Program-made: the position numbers and the translations under genes
Source of the DNA: an uncultured Sulfolobales archaeon
GTDB taxonomy: Archaea > Thermoproteota > Thermoprotei_A > Sulfolobales > NBVN01
Direction of reading: 5' to 3'
Length of the DNA: 64,000 bases
Assembly: GCA_938073905.1 (NCBI GenBank)
Contig: CALJEN010000006.1
Coordinates: forward strand, 1 to 64,000
The notes under the pieces: generated by a model
What the model was told of the DNA's origin: nothing
The model's database searches: none
The model's input: only the letters and a program-made list of their open reading frames with translations
Shown: piece by piece, positions 32,389 through 40,582 of the stretch
How the letters are laid out: each line of letters starts with the position of its first letter
Numbering within the stretch: the first letter of the stretch is position 1

Positions 32389-33003
32389 CTAGCCCAGCAC
32401 CTTGCCTAGCCTCTTCTCGACCTCGTCCCAGTTCACTATGCTCCAGAAGGCCTCTACGAACTTCCCCCTGTCGTTCCTGTAGTCCACGTAGTACGCGTGC
32501 TCGAAGACGTCGAGGACCATCAGTATGGGGAGCGTCGGGGCCACGTTGACATTGTGCTTCTCTATCTGCAGGATCAGCAAGCGGCCCGTCAGGGGGCAGA
32601 GTGCCAGGGCTGCCCACCCGGACCCCTCGACGGTCAGAGCGGCCTGGCTGAACTCCCTCCTGAACCTCTCGAAGCTCCCGAACTCCGCGTCTATCGCGTC
32701 CGCCAGCCTCCCGCCCGGTCTCCCGCCGCCCCTCCCCGGCGGCGCCATGTTGTACCAGAACAGCGTGTGGAGCACGTGGCCGCCGATGTTCCAGGAGAGC
32801 TCCTTGAGCACGGCCTTGACGTCCACCTCCAGACCCTCCCTGCGGGCCCTCTCGAGCCTCTGGAGGGCCGCGTTGGCGCCGTTCACGTAGGCCTGGTGGT
32901 GCTTGGTGTGGTGTATCCTGAGCTGCTCCTCGGACATGTGGGGCTGGAGGTCTCCGTAGCCGTACGGGAGCTCCGGGAGCGCGTAGAGCTTGGACTGGGC
33001 CAC
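32389..33003 (-). CDS. sodA: Iron/manganese superoxide dismutase
   Basis: 204 residues from GTG 33003. It converts superoxide to O2 and H2O2 in the cytoplasm. Metal ligands are recognisable: [11 protein letters not shown] near the N-terminus, [12 protein letters not shown] (second His), and [23 protein letters not shown] with the Asp and last His. The preceding frame to 33624 is an open shadow of the peroxiredoxin gene. It lies 65 bp downstream of that gene, with a GCTTTTTTCC TATA-like stretch at about 33052-33061, so it can be made alone or with it. Confidence 0.93.
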   Translation of the reverse strand: MAQSKLYALPELPYGYGDLQPHMSEEQLRIHHTKHHQAYVNGANAALQRLERARREGLEVDVKAVLKELSWNIGGHVLHTLFWYNMAPPGRGGGRPGGRLADAIDAEFGSFERFRREFSQAALTVEGSGWAALALCPLTGRLLILQIEKHNVNVAPTLPILMVLDVFEHAYYVDYRNDRGKFVEAFWSIVNWDEVEKRLGKVLG

Positions 33004-33068
33004 GGTCTCAACCCCACCGGAGACGTGCGTCGAGAGAGGAGAGGCCTCAGGGAAAAAAGCTTCTCTCC

Positions 33069-33752
33069 TCACTCCGGGAGCTTCTTCTTGCAGAGGAACC
33101 AGTCGACGCACTCGTAGCCCTTCTCGGCAGCCTCCCGCAGTCTCTTCTCGGCCTCCTCGGAGGTCGCCGGCGGCGGCACTATCACGGGGTCTCCAGGCTT
33201 CCAGTCGGCCGGCGTGGCCACCTTGTACTTGTCCGAGACCTGGAGGGCGTCCACGAGCCTCAGGATCTCCCCGATGTTCCTCCCCACGCTCATCGGGTAG
33301 TAGATGATGGCCCTGAGCCTCATCTCGGGGTCTATCACGAAGACGGCCCTCACCGCGGCCGTCGTGCTCTGCTTCGGGTGTATCATCCCGAACAGCTTGG
33401 CGACCTTCATGTCGAGGTCGGCTATTATCGGGAACGGGACGTCGACCCCGGTCTTCTCCTTGATCCACCTGACCCAGTCTATGTGGGAGTAGACGCTGTC
33501 GATGCTGAGGCCTATGAGCTGGACGTTCCTCTTCGCGAACTCCTGGTGGAGCCTCGCGAAGGCGACGAACTCGGTCGTGCACACCGGCGTGAAGTCGGCG
33601 GGGTGCGAGAACAGGATCACCCACTTCCCCTTGAAGTCGGAGAGCCTTATCTTGCCGTGGGTCGTCAGGGCCTCGAAGTCCGGCACGGTTTCTCCGATCG
33701 TCGGTATCGGTCTGACCTCCGCCTCCACTCGCGTCACCCCGTTCGAGCTCAC
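33069..33752 (-). CDS. Thioredoxin peroxidase (archaeal 2-Cys Prx6-type peroxiredoxin)
   Basis: 227 residues from a GTG start. It reduces hydrogen and organic peroxides. The peroxidatic cysteine is in [17 protein letters not shown] (about residue 52) with the catalytic Thr and the later arginine region; two cysteines near the C-terminus ([11 protein letters not shown]) match the archaeal decameric type, such as the Aeropyrum pernix enzyme, in which the first acts as resolving cysteine. It shares a palindromic promoter region (33768-33792) with the divergent Lrp-type regulator and precedes superoxide dismutase in the same direction. Confidence 0.93.
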   Translation of the reverse strand: MSSNGVTRVEAEVRPIPTIGETVPDFEALTTHGKIRLSDFKGKWVILFSHPADFTPVCTTEFVAFARLHQEFAKRNVQLIGLSIDSVYSHIDWVRWIKEKTGVDVPFPIIADLDMKVAKLFGMIHPKQSTTAAVRAVFVIDPEMRLRAIIYYPMSVGRNIGEILRLVDALQVSDKYKVATPADWKPGDPVIVPPPATSEEAEKRLREAAEKGYECVDWFLCKKKLPE

Positions 33753-33767
33753 CTTTTACTCGGTGCG

Positions 33768-33792
33768 AAGCTTATAAGCTTTTCGTACGAAA
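33768..33792. promoter_or_regulatory. Bidirectional palindromic promoter between peroxiredoxin and Lrp regulator
   Basis: AAGCTTATAAGCTT (33768-33781) is a perfect 14-bp palindrome containing a TATA box readable on both strands, about 20-30 bp from each divergent start codon. It overlaps by one base a second perfect palindrome TTTCGTACGAAA (33781-33792), itself followed by the half-site CTCGTAC. The latter is a good candidate for the binding site of the adjacent Lrp-type protein. Confidence 0.65.
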
Positions 33793-33812
33793 CTCGTACA
33801 CAGTGATGCAGG

Positions 33813-34259
33813 ATGCCGCACGAGTCCCCGGGGCTGGACGAGGTCGACCTGAGGATACTCGAGGTGCTGAGGGAGGACTCCAGGACTCCGTTCCTCGAGA
33901 TAGCCCGGAGGCTCGGGATGAGCGAGGCGGCCGTCCGCAAGAGGGTCCGGGCACTCGTCGAGAGGGGCGTGGTGAGGAGGTTCACGGTAGAGGTCGACCC
34001 GGCCGGGCTGGGCTACAGGGCCGTCGCGGTGGTGGGGGTGGACGTCGACCCGCCGAGGCTCCTAGAGGTTGCCCAGAGGCTCTGCGAGCTCGAGGGAGTC
34101 CGGAGCGTCTCGATAACGAGCGGCGACCACTCCATAATGGCCGAGGTGTGGACTAGGGACTCCCGAGAGCTGACCAGGCTGCTCTCCGAGGGCATAGGGT
34201 CGATAGAGGGAGTCCGGAGGGTCTGCCCGGCGATAGTGCTCGAGAAGCTCAAGGGCTAG
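33813..34259 (+). CDS. Lrp/AsnC-family transcriptional regulator
   Basis: 148 residues. N-terminal helix-turn-helix: LDEVDLRILEVLREDSRTPFLEIARRLGMSEAAVRKRVRALVERGVVRRF, then a RAM-type ligand/oligomerisation domain (about 65-148; AVAVVGVDVDPPRLLEVAQRLC, VRSVSITSGDHSIMAEVWT). These proteins form dimers to octamers and bind palindromic DNA. ATG 33813 is chosen because it opens the conserved domain; the ATG at 33806 is in a different frame. It is divergent from the peroxiredoxin gene and probably regulates it and itself through 33768-33792. Confidence 0.92.
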   Translation: MPHESPGLDEVDLRILEVLREDSRTPFLEIARRLGMSEAAVRKRVRALVERGVVRRFTVEVDPAGLGYRAVAVVGVDVDPPRLLEVAQRLCELEGVRSVSITSGDHSIMAEVWTRDSRELTRLLSEGIGSIEGVRRVCPAIVLEKLKG

Positions 34260-34349
34260 AATCAGCGAGCGGAGGGGTCGGGGCGTGGAGGCGGCCTACC
34301 CAAGAGGGTGCGCGCGATGCTGCGATAAATTCTCGAGCTAGAGCTATAC

Positions 34350-35240
34350 TTGGAGAGCGAGAGCATGGGTACGCTCCGACCGGGCTACTCGAGGGTCAGG
34401 TTCGGGAGGCCCGTAGGTGCCTGGACCGGGGGCGACGGGAAGACCTACGGCCCCTACGGGGAGGGCGACGAGGCGGTGGTGGAGACGGCCGCGGCCGGAG
34501 TGCTCGAGGCCCTCGGGATCGCGGAGGTCTTGGAGAGGGGGCCGGCGCCCAGGACGTCGGAGGAGATAGCGGCCGGGCTTCCGGACGAGCTGAGGACGTA
34601 CCTGAAGCTCGCGGGTCTAGACCCTGTCGGCGAGCCCACTCGCGAGGTCCCGCCGGGCTCCGCCGAGCCCCTCTACGTGGTCCCGGTCAGGGACGAGGGG
34701 GCGGGTGAGGTCGTGAGGATAGTCTACCCGTGGCCCCGGAGGATGACCGACAGGTACAGGATCTCGGCGGTGACTAACAAGAGGGGGGAGTCGGTTCTGG
34801 TCGTCGTGCCGTTCGAGGGAGCCCGACCATCCGAGACCGAGGAGGCCTGGCCGCCTCCGAAGCCCGGAGAGAGGTCTGACGAGGTGGTCAGGCGAGTCTA
34901 CAGGGCCACCGGTGACCCGCGCAGAGCCCTGGAGCACGCGTCCGCGCTCCGCGACGGCCTGAGGGTGATCGCCGAGGAGAAGCTGAGGGACTCCGGCTAC
35001 AGAGTGCTGAGGCTCGAGGAGATCCCGAGGCGGATCCTGGTGGCCGGCATCCCGAGCGTTGTGGCGGTCAAGGGCAACGAGTACTTGGTGGCCGAGGTCA
35101 GAGTGGGCGGGCGGCTCAGGGTCTACGCGGACGCGGGAGCCAGGATAGTCCTGGTCACAGACCTCGAGGAGGGGAGAAAGATCGAGGTGTGGGGACTGAA
35201 GGAGCTGAGCCGCCCCAGGGAGGCGTACGACATCTTCTGA
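34350..35240 (+). CDS. Conserved-looking protein with a possible nuclease-like C-terminal domain
   Basis: 296 residues from a TTG start about 25 bp after a TATA-like GATAAATT (about 34324-34331); ATG 34365 is an alternative. Residues about 1-200 are charged with no clear family. Residues about 200-275 have the order helix (EEKLRDSGYRVLRLEE) then GIPSVVAVKGNEYLVAEVRVGGRL and VYADAGARIVLVTD, reminiscent of restriction-endonuclease-like PD-(D/E)xK folds, but the usual catalytic Asp and Lys are replaced (Ser and Arg), so activity is doubtful. Cytoplasmic. Function not recognised. Confidence 0.68.
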   Translation: MESESMGTLRPGYSRVRFGRPVGAWTGGDGKTYGPYGEGDEAVVETAAAGVLEALGIAEVLERGPAPRTSEEIAAGLPDELRTYLKLAGLDPVGEPTREVPPGSAEPLYVVPVRDEGAGEVVRIVYPWPRRMTDRYRISAVTNKRGESVLVVVPFEGARPSETEEAWPPPKPGERSDEVVRRVYRATGDPRRALEHASALRDGLRVIAEEKLRDSGYRVLRLEEIPRRILVAGIPSVVAVKGNEYLVAEVRVGGRLRVYADAGARIVLVTDLEEGRKIEVWGLKELSRPREAYDIF

Positions 35241-35370
35241 GCCCGGTCTCCGCGTAGGCAGGAGTCCACCGCAGAGGAGCCGGTCTCGGGTCGAGCGGTG
35301 GAGCTCTCGAGCGGGGACTGGGAGAAAGCTTATATTCTTGTTCTAGAGACAGGATCGAGCGAGTGGTCGG

Positions 35371-36009
35371 GTGGGAGCTGTGAGCGCGCAGGACTCCGTC
35401 AGCGGGGCCCTCGGGCGGGTGGTGCTCTACGCGATACTGGTGGCGGTGGTGATGGGGATTCTCCAGTGGATCTTCACCCAGGGGATTGAGGGCCTGGCGA
35501 AAGCGACCAGGCTCTACGGGTTGCTGGTGCTCGCCGACTACGCGGTCTACGTCTACATAATCGTGCTGCTGGTCCTCGGCTGGATGGTGGTTGGCGCGAT
35601 AGCCACCCTGTTCTACGTGATGCTCGCCCCCAAGTACGGGGTCTCCACGGCGGCCGCCGTGAGGAGCATGGTGAAGATACTGGGCCTCGGGGGTCTGCTG
35701 GCCGGGATAGCGGGGGGCGTAGCGGGAGGTGCCGCGGGCGTAGCCCTCGGCGGCTTCATAGGGCTCGTCGTGGGCTTCGCCGTGCAGCAAGTCCTCGGGC
35801 AGGCCGTCGCCGGGATGTTCCTGCTGCTGGCCAGGCCCTTCAAGATAGGTGACGTGATCGACGTAGCCGGTGAGGCTGAGGTCAGGGTGAAGGACGTCGC
35901 GACGATGTTTACCGTGGTCGAGAGGAAGGACGGGGTCGAGGTGCTGATACCCAGCGGAGCGATCGTGGGCCAGAAGATAGTCCTGAGGCAGAGGGCCCCC
36001 TCGAAGTAG
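35371..36009 (+). CDS. Small MscS-like mechanosensitive channel protein
   Basis: 212 residues from GTG 35371 (an in-frame GTG at 35380 is also possible); TATA-like GCTTATATTC at about 35328-35337. Helices at about 16-36, 48-82 and 95-150, the last being glycine/alanine-rich with VGFAVQQVLGQAVAGMFLLLARPFKIGDVIDVAG, the MscS pore and start of the beta domain. The protein ends soon after the beta domain (EVLIPSGAIVGQKIVL), so it lacks the C-terminal alpha/beta cage of full MscS. It may be a minimal channel. Confidence 0.83.
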   Translation: MGAVSAQDSVSGALGRVVLYAILVAVVMGILQWIFTQGIEGLAKATRLYGLLVLADYAVYVYIIVLLVLGWMVVGAIATLFYVMLAPKYGVSTAAAVRSMVKILGLGGLLAGIAGGVAGGAAGVALGGFIGLVVGFAVQQVLGQAVAGMFLLLARPFKIGDVIDVAGEAEVRVKDVATMFTVVERKDGVEVLIPSGAIVGQKIVLRQRAPSK

Positions 36010-36683
36010 CTCGTCGCCTCGCGGAGCCCAAGGTTTTTCCCTCTCCACCTCACGGTGGGAAAGCGCGTAGATCGCGGTGCCGAAACCCGGCGCCGCGCGG
36101 CTCCCGCACGCCACACTCCGGGTAGCTCGAGGAGCGAGCCGAGGACTAGCGCACTCCGGGGCGGCATGCGTTGAGCAGAAGAACGGGTCAAGCGGGCCGC
36201 CGCTTGTCGTACCAAGGATGAGCCGAGGAGCATAGGTAGTGAGTGGTCCAAGCAATTGCTCCAGTCACGACCGGCCGCCCATTTCGAGAGGGGCTTCTGA
36301 CAGGCTCCCGGATAGGACTCATCTGAAAGAAGCCCCTCAGATTATCAACCCCTCGTCACTCGTCCGGCTACGTCGGCTTCATCACCCTCCGGTCTTCCAG
36401 TCCCGAGTAAAGCGGAGAGCTGAACTTATAAAGCTGGAAACCCCCTTACGCGAAGTCCTGTTCACGAGATCTTCCAGAAACTCCAGGAAACCTGGTGGCT
36501 GGCATCAAGTGTCGAGTGAGGTATGGGCTCGGCGACCATTTTGAGAGTGCGGAACCATAACTAGGTAGACCCACCGGACAAGACATTCCCCTCGTTTCGC
36601 TCGCCGCGATCTCACGGTTCTCTAAGGGAGCCGCACCGGACAAGGCTCGGCTCGAGGGGGCACCAGGGGGAGCCCCTCTTCGC
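36010..36683. other. Non-coding stretch of about 670 bp with hairpins and a lone TATA box
   Basis: Base composition from about 36180 to 36640 is less GC-rich than neighbouring genes. It holds a T-run (36034-36038) after the MscS-like gene, a perfect 11-bp inverted repeat (GAGGGGCTTCT 36288-36298 with AGAAGCCCCTC 36328-36338), a strong TATA-like ACTTATAAAG (about 36423-36432) with no convincing frame after it, a small hairpin CCAGGAAACCTGG near 36482-36494, and the direct repeat CACCGGACAAG at 36572-36582 and 36634-36644. A non-coding RNA gene or a decayed mobile element could explain this. Confidence 0.45.
36034..36038 (+). terminator. T-run after the MscS-like gene
   Basis: Five thymidines 25 bp after the stop codon at 36009, followed by CCCTCTCC. 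This fits archaeal T-run termination. Confidence 0.45.
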
Positions 36684-36974
36684 TCACCCCCCGTCCGCGA
36701 CGATCGCGAAGACCACCTCGTCTCCCTCCTCGATCCCGGTGCCGGCGCTCCGGACCGGAACGCCGTTGACCAGGGCCAGCACGCCCACCCTCAGCTCCCG
36801 GCCGGCGTCGTCGAGCAGCGCGGTCAGCAGTCTCTCTCCGTGGACCTCGGCCAGCCTGCGCACCAGCTCCCTGAGAGTCGAGCCCCTCTCCACCTCCACC
36901 TCCTCGCTCTCGACGCCCGCGAGCTCCCTGATGAGGGGGGACGCGTAGCTAACCCTCACCCTTATACAGCTCAT
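36684..36974 (-). CDS. moaD: MoaD/ThiS-family sulfur carrier
   Basis: 96 residues with the beta-grasp pattern and the required C-terminal Gly-Gly (VFAIVADGG) that becomes a thiocarboxylate. VNGVPV and EEGDEVVF are typical MoaD motifs. It supplies sulfur for the pterin dithiolene of molybdenum/tungsten cofactor. Its start overlaps the end of the aldehyde ferredoxin oxidoreductase gene by 26 bp, so the carrier is co-translated with the enzyme that uses the cofactor. Confidence 0.9.
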   Translation of the reverse strand: MSCIRVRVSYASPLIRELAGVESEEVEVERGSTLRELVRRLAEVHGERLLTALLDDAGRELRVGVLALVNGVPVRSAGTGIEEGDEVVFAIVADGG

Positions 36975-38850
36975 CCGCCACCCACTCGAGCCCGAGCTCG
37001 CAGAGCTTCGCCCTCGTGGGCCTCCCCTCCTCGTCCCACCCGGCCATCCCGTAGAGCAGCCTCACCGCTTCGCGGAACGCCCTCCTGTCTATCCCCTGTC
37101 CCCTCCTCGTGCCGAACTCGAGCCCCTCGAAGAACCTCTCGGGCAGGGCGTCGTCCCTGGCCCCGAAGCCCTCGCGGGCGTTGAAGCTCTTCACCAGGTT
37201 GAGGGCCCTCTCGCTCGCCTTCATCAGCTCCCAGAGGCTCGCCTGCCAGCCCGTGACCGCGTTGACCACCTCGACTAGGTGGTTCGGGGTCAGGACGCCG
37301 GCCGAGTGGGGCAGGAGCGTGAACCTGCAGACCCCCAGGCAGTCACCGAGACCCCACCAGAGCATGCCGTAGTAGAGGGCCCTCACCTTCGCCGGGCCCA
37401 GGTCTAGCCTCCCCACGGCCTCCTCTATCCCCAGAGACCTGAGGTCTTCGCGCTCCCTCTCGAAGACTGGGTCGTGCGGGCACTGGAGGTGGTCGGCCCC
37501 TATCGGCGAGACCGCGTACATGATCCCCACACCGACCTTGCCCCGGGGCTCGTGCATCGGCACCTCCTTCCCCTTGACGTGCATCGCGAGCTTCTCCGAC
37601 CCCCTGCCGATGATCTCGGAGGCCCTCCTGACCCCCTCGGCGAGAACGTTCCCGAAGCCCTCCCTCCTCACTATGCTGAGCAGGGCCTTGATCATGGAGT
37701 CGGGGTCGCCGAACCTGAGCCTGAGGCCTCCCGTGTCCTCCTCCGTCAGGATCCCCCTCTCGAAGCACTCCATGGCGAACGCTATGGTGACCCCCGCGCT
37801 TATCGTGTCCACTCCGTAGGCGTTGCACAGCTGGTTGGCGTAGGCCACCGCGTCCAGGTCGCCGATGCCGCAGAGAGAGCCGAAGGCGGCGATGGTCTCG
37901 TACTCGGGGCCTCCGTAGTCGGGGTCCGTCTCGTAGGGAGGCCTCGCCCTGACGACGGCCTTGCAGCTCAGCGGGCAGGCGAAGCAGCCCTCCCTCTTCA
38001 CCAGTATGGTCTTGTTCAGCTCCTCACCGCTTATCGAGCCCGCCCCTTCGAAGGACCCTCCCCTGAAGTTGAGGGTCGGGAGAGTCCCGTCCCTGCTGAG
38101 GGGGGTCACGAGCTCGGGAGTCCCGTAGGTGCTCCTGGACACGGCCCCGGGGAACTTCCTCCAGTTCTCGCCGAACCACCTGGCTATCTCGGCGAGCCTC
38201 CCCGGATCGTGGAACTCGAAGGGCCTCCTAGTCCCCCTGACGGCCACGGCCTTCAGCTTCTTGGACCCCATCACGGCGCCGAGCCCTCCCCTGCCGGCCG
38301 CGTAGCGGTTGTCGAACACGACGCATGCGAACCTCACCATCCTCTCCCCGGCGGGGCCGATGCAGGCGACCCTGGCCAGGGGCTCTCCGAGCTCCCCCCT
38401 TATCGCCTCGACGGTCTCCTTCACCGTCTTCCCCCAGAGCCCCCTCGCGTCCCTCAGCTCCGCGCGCCCGTCCTTGACCCACAGGTACACGGGCTCCTCG
38501 GAGGCTCCCTCGATCACTACGGCGTCGAAGCCCGAGAACTTCATCTCGACGGCGAAGAAGCCTCCGGCCTCCGCCTCGCCGTACGTCCCGGTTAGGGGGG
38601 ACTTCGCTCCAACGCTGACCCTGTTGACCCCGGCGATCGGAGCGCCCGTTATGACGCTGGTCGCGAAGACGAGCTTGTTCTCGGGTCCCAGGGGGTCGGT
38701 GCCCGGCCTCAGCTCCCTGAAGAGGACGTACGCGCAGAACCCCCTGCCGCCGAGGTACGACCTGTAGACCCTCTCCTCCACCTCCTCGACCCTCATCCTG
38801 CCGGTCGAGAGGTCTACCCGAAGCCACCTCCCGTTAAAACCGTAGGGCAC
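36949..38850 (-). CDS. aor: Aldehyde ferredoxin oxidoreductase (tungsten-pterin type)
   Basis: About 633 residues. It oxidises aldehydes to acids with ferredoxin as acceptor. Motifs: GFNGRWLRVDLSTGRM at the N-terminus, the pterin-binding AGVNRVSVGAKSPLTGTYGEAEAGG, AAGRGGLGAVMGSKKLKAV, and the [4Fe-4S] ligands CFACPLSC (about 300-310) with a late cysteine in LGVCRF. GTG 38850 is chosen as start because it lies about 30 bp after a TTTTTTGA TATA-like stretch (about 38880-38888); a TTG at 38883 would fall within that box. Followed by and overlapping moaD. Confidence 0.94.
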   Translation of the reverse strand: MPYGFNGRWLRVDLSTGRMRVEEVEERVYRSYLGGRGFCAYVLFRELRPGTDPLGPENKLVFATSVITGAPIAGVNRVSVGAKSPLTGTYGEAEAGGFFAVEMKFSGFDAVVIEGASEEPVYLWVKDGRAELRDARGLWGKTVKETVEAIRGELGEPLARVACIGPAGERMVRFACVVFDNRYAAGRGGLGAVMGSKKLKAVAVRGTRRPFEFHDPGRLAEIARWFGENWRKFPGAVSRSTYGTPELVTPLSRDGTLPTLNFRGGSFEGAGSISGEELNKTILVKREGCFACPLSCKAVVRARPPYETDPDYGGPEYETIAAFGSLCGIGDLDAVAYANQLCNAYGVDTISAGVTIAFAMECFERGILTEEDTGGLRLRFGDPDSMIKALLSIVRREGFGNVLAEGVRRASEIIGRGSEKLAMHVKGKEVPMHEPRGKVGVGIMYAVSPIGADHLQCPHDPVFEREREDLRSLGIEEAVGRLDLGPAKVRALYYGMLWWGLGDCLGVCRFTLLPHSAGVLTPNHLVEVVNAVTGWQASLWELMKASERALNLVKSFNAREGFGARDDALPERFFEGLEFGTRRGQGIDRRAFREAVRLLYGMAGWDEEGRPTRAKLCELGLEWVADELYKGEG

Positions 38851-38991
38851 CAGCAGTCCCAGGAGGCGTGGGACCCCCCTCAAAAAAGCTTGTTCCAGTC
38901 TCCGGTGCCCGCGCGGGCACCGCGCTGCCGCCTCCCGAAGAGCCCAGCCTGCGTCGCGGATCTGCGGAGCAGTCCCGCCGTAGGGCTGCCG

Positions 38992-40395
38992 TCACCCCTC
39001 CGGGCTCCCGAGAGCCCCCCTCCGGGAGGCCGCCACGAACCTAGCCTTGGCCCACAGCTCCTCGATGCTCCTGGCACCCGCGTACCCCAGGCCGGCCCTT
39101 ATCGCCTCGACCATCTCCCTCACCACGCTGTACACGCTGCCCCGGTAGGGAACGAGCCCCTCTACCCCCTCGGGAACCCTCTTGGCCACCCTCGAGTACC
39201 TGTCCACCGCGAACCTCCTCTCCATGGCTCCCCTGCTGGCCATCCCGCGGTACGGCTTGTAGAGCCTCTCCCCCACCGCTACGAGCGGAGCAGGGGCCTC
39301 GTCCGTCCCCGCGAGGGCGTAGCCGAGCATGGCCGCGCTGGCTCCCGCCGCGAGGGCCTTGACCACGTCACCGGGGCTCCTTATGCCGCCGTCGGCCACC
39401 ACCGGCACCCCGACGTTCAGCCTATCGAGAGCGTCCCTGACCGAGGCCACGGCCCAGAGCGTCGGCGCGTAGGCCCCGGCGACCTCTGGCGTCGTGCATA
39501 TGGAGCCCCCTCCTATTCCCACCCTGAACCCGTCCACCCTCTCGACGTGGGACACGGCGTCCTCCGCGGCCTCCCCGGTGCCCACGTTCCCGGCCACGAA
39601 GTCCGCCGAGGTCTCGCTCGCGAGCCTCCTCGCGCTCCTCAGGACCTCGGCGCTGTGGAAGTGGGCCACGTCGGAGACGATGGCGTCAACGTGCCGGTCT
39701 AGGGCCCTCGCCCTGTCCGCGTCGAAGGGGGAGACGGCCGCCGCGACCAGCAGCCTGCCCTCGGGGTCTAGAGCGGGTGAGAGCTCCTCGAGAGCGTCGT
39801 GGTAGACGAGAGTGCCCAGGTAGGCTCCCTCTCTGGATACCACCGCGATCGTGTCGCGCTCCCCCCTCACAAGCCTGCTCCTGGCCTCTCCGATGCCCCG
39901 GAGGTCTGAGACCTCTCCGGGCCTGGCGAAGCGTCCCGCGGGCTCGAGGGGGTCGGCGCACTCCTCGAGAGACCTGAAGCTCACGTACCCGAGGACGACC
40001 CCTCCGTCCACCACCGGGACGTCCCTTATCCTGTAGTCCCTCAGCCTAGCCGCGACGCTGCCGCACGGGTCTCCGGGCTTCGCGTAGAGGCTCCTGAGCC
40101 TGACCGGCGGGTGCTCCTTGACCCTCCTGACCACCTCGACCTGCCTCGCGCGCTCCATGTTTCTGTGGACGACCCCTATGCCGCCGAGGAGGGCCATGGC
40201 TACGGCCATATCGAGCTCCGTGACCGTGTCCATGGGTGACGAGGCGAGGGGCACGAGGAGCCTCACGCTGGTGGAGAACCTGGTCGAGACCTCGACGGAG
40301 CCGGGCTCGACCGGAGCCATAGATGGCACTAGGTACACGTCCTCGAAGCCCGGAGCCCTAGCGGCACCTACGAGCTTCTCCACGAAGGTGGGCAC
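38992..40395 (-). CDS. guaB: IMP dehydrogenase/GMP reductase family enzyme with CBS domains
   Basis: 467 residues. A TIM barrel with the catalytic loop VGIGGGSICTT (Cys about 293), the N-terminal PLASSPMDTVTE and a flap region REMVEAIRAGLGYAGARSIEEL. Two CBS repeats lie at about 98-210 (IRDVPVVDGGVVLGYV; DTIAVVSREGAYLGTL), as in IMP dehydrogenase; GMP reductases lack them. It makes XMP from IMP with NAD+. A TATA-like GCTTTTAAC is at about 40474-40482, giving a leader of about 60 bases that contains a perfect hairpin just before the GTG start. Confidence 0.93.
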   Translation of the reverse strand: MPTFVEKLVGAARAPGFEDVYLVPSMAPVEPGSVEVSTRFSTSVRLLVPLASSPMDTVTELDMAVAMALLGGIGVVHRNMERARQVEVVRRVKEHPPVRLRSLYAKPGDPCGSVAARLRDYRIRDVPVVDGGVVLGYVSFRSLEECADPLEPAGRFARPGEVSDLRGIGEARSRLVRGERDTIAVVSREGAYLGTLVYHDALEELSPALDPEGRLLVAAAVSPFDADRARALDRHVDAIVSDVAHFHSAEVLRSARRLASETSADFVAGNVGTGEAAEDAVSHVERVDGFRVGIGGGSICTTPEVAGAYAPTLWAVASVRDALDRLNVGVPVVADGGIRSPGDVVKALAAGASAAMLGYALAGTDEAPAPLVAVGERLYKPYRGMASRGAMERRFAVDRYSRVAKRVPEGVEGLVPYRGSVYSVVREMVEAIRAGLGYAGARSIEELWAKARFVAASRRGALGSPEG

Positions 40396-40400
40396 GGTCT

Positions 40401-40417
40401 CGGATCCCCGGGATCCG
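40401..40417 (-). promoter_or_regulatory. Perfect inverted repeat just before the guaB start
   Basis: CGGATCCC and GGGATCCG are 8-bp arms around one central base, ending five bases before the GTG start codon. As RNA the arms would form a very tight or strained hairpin; as DNA it is a good dimer-binding operator. Its place next to a purine gene suggests purine-dependent control, which is inference. Confidence 0.5.
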
Positions 40418-40582
40418 CCGAGAGCCCGACCGGGCGGCCTCGGCGCTACCCAGAGGCGCTACCGCGGGACTGTTAAAAGCGGTCTGGCGGAGGAGCCCGA
40501 CCGCTGGCCGGAAGCGCGCAGCTCTGCTGTCGGAAGGCCTCCGAGACCCCGGGGTGTCTCCCCGCTGCCGAGGAGGGTGGAG

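Noticed and set aside
33004-33624. Open frame extension upstream of superoxide dismutase
   Set aside because: It is a shadow of the peroxiredoxin gene; the SOD family starts at about 33003.
36239-36544. 101-codon plus-strand frame in the intergenic island
   Set aside because: Composition unlike proteins of this genome and the internal TATA box lies within it; no domain seen.
37474-38595. Long plus-strand frame opposite aldehyde ferredoxin oxidoreductase
   Set aside because: Antisense shadow with no recognisable protein features.
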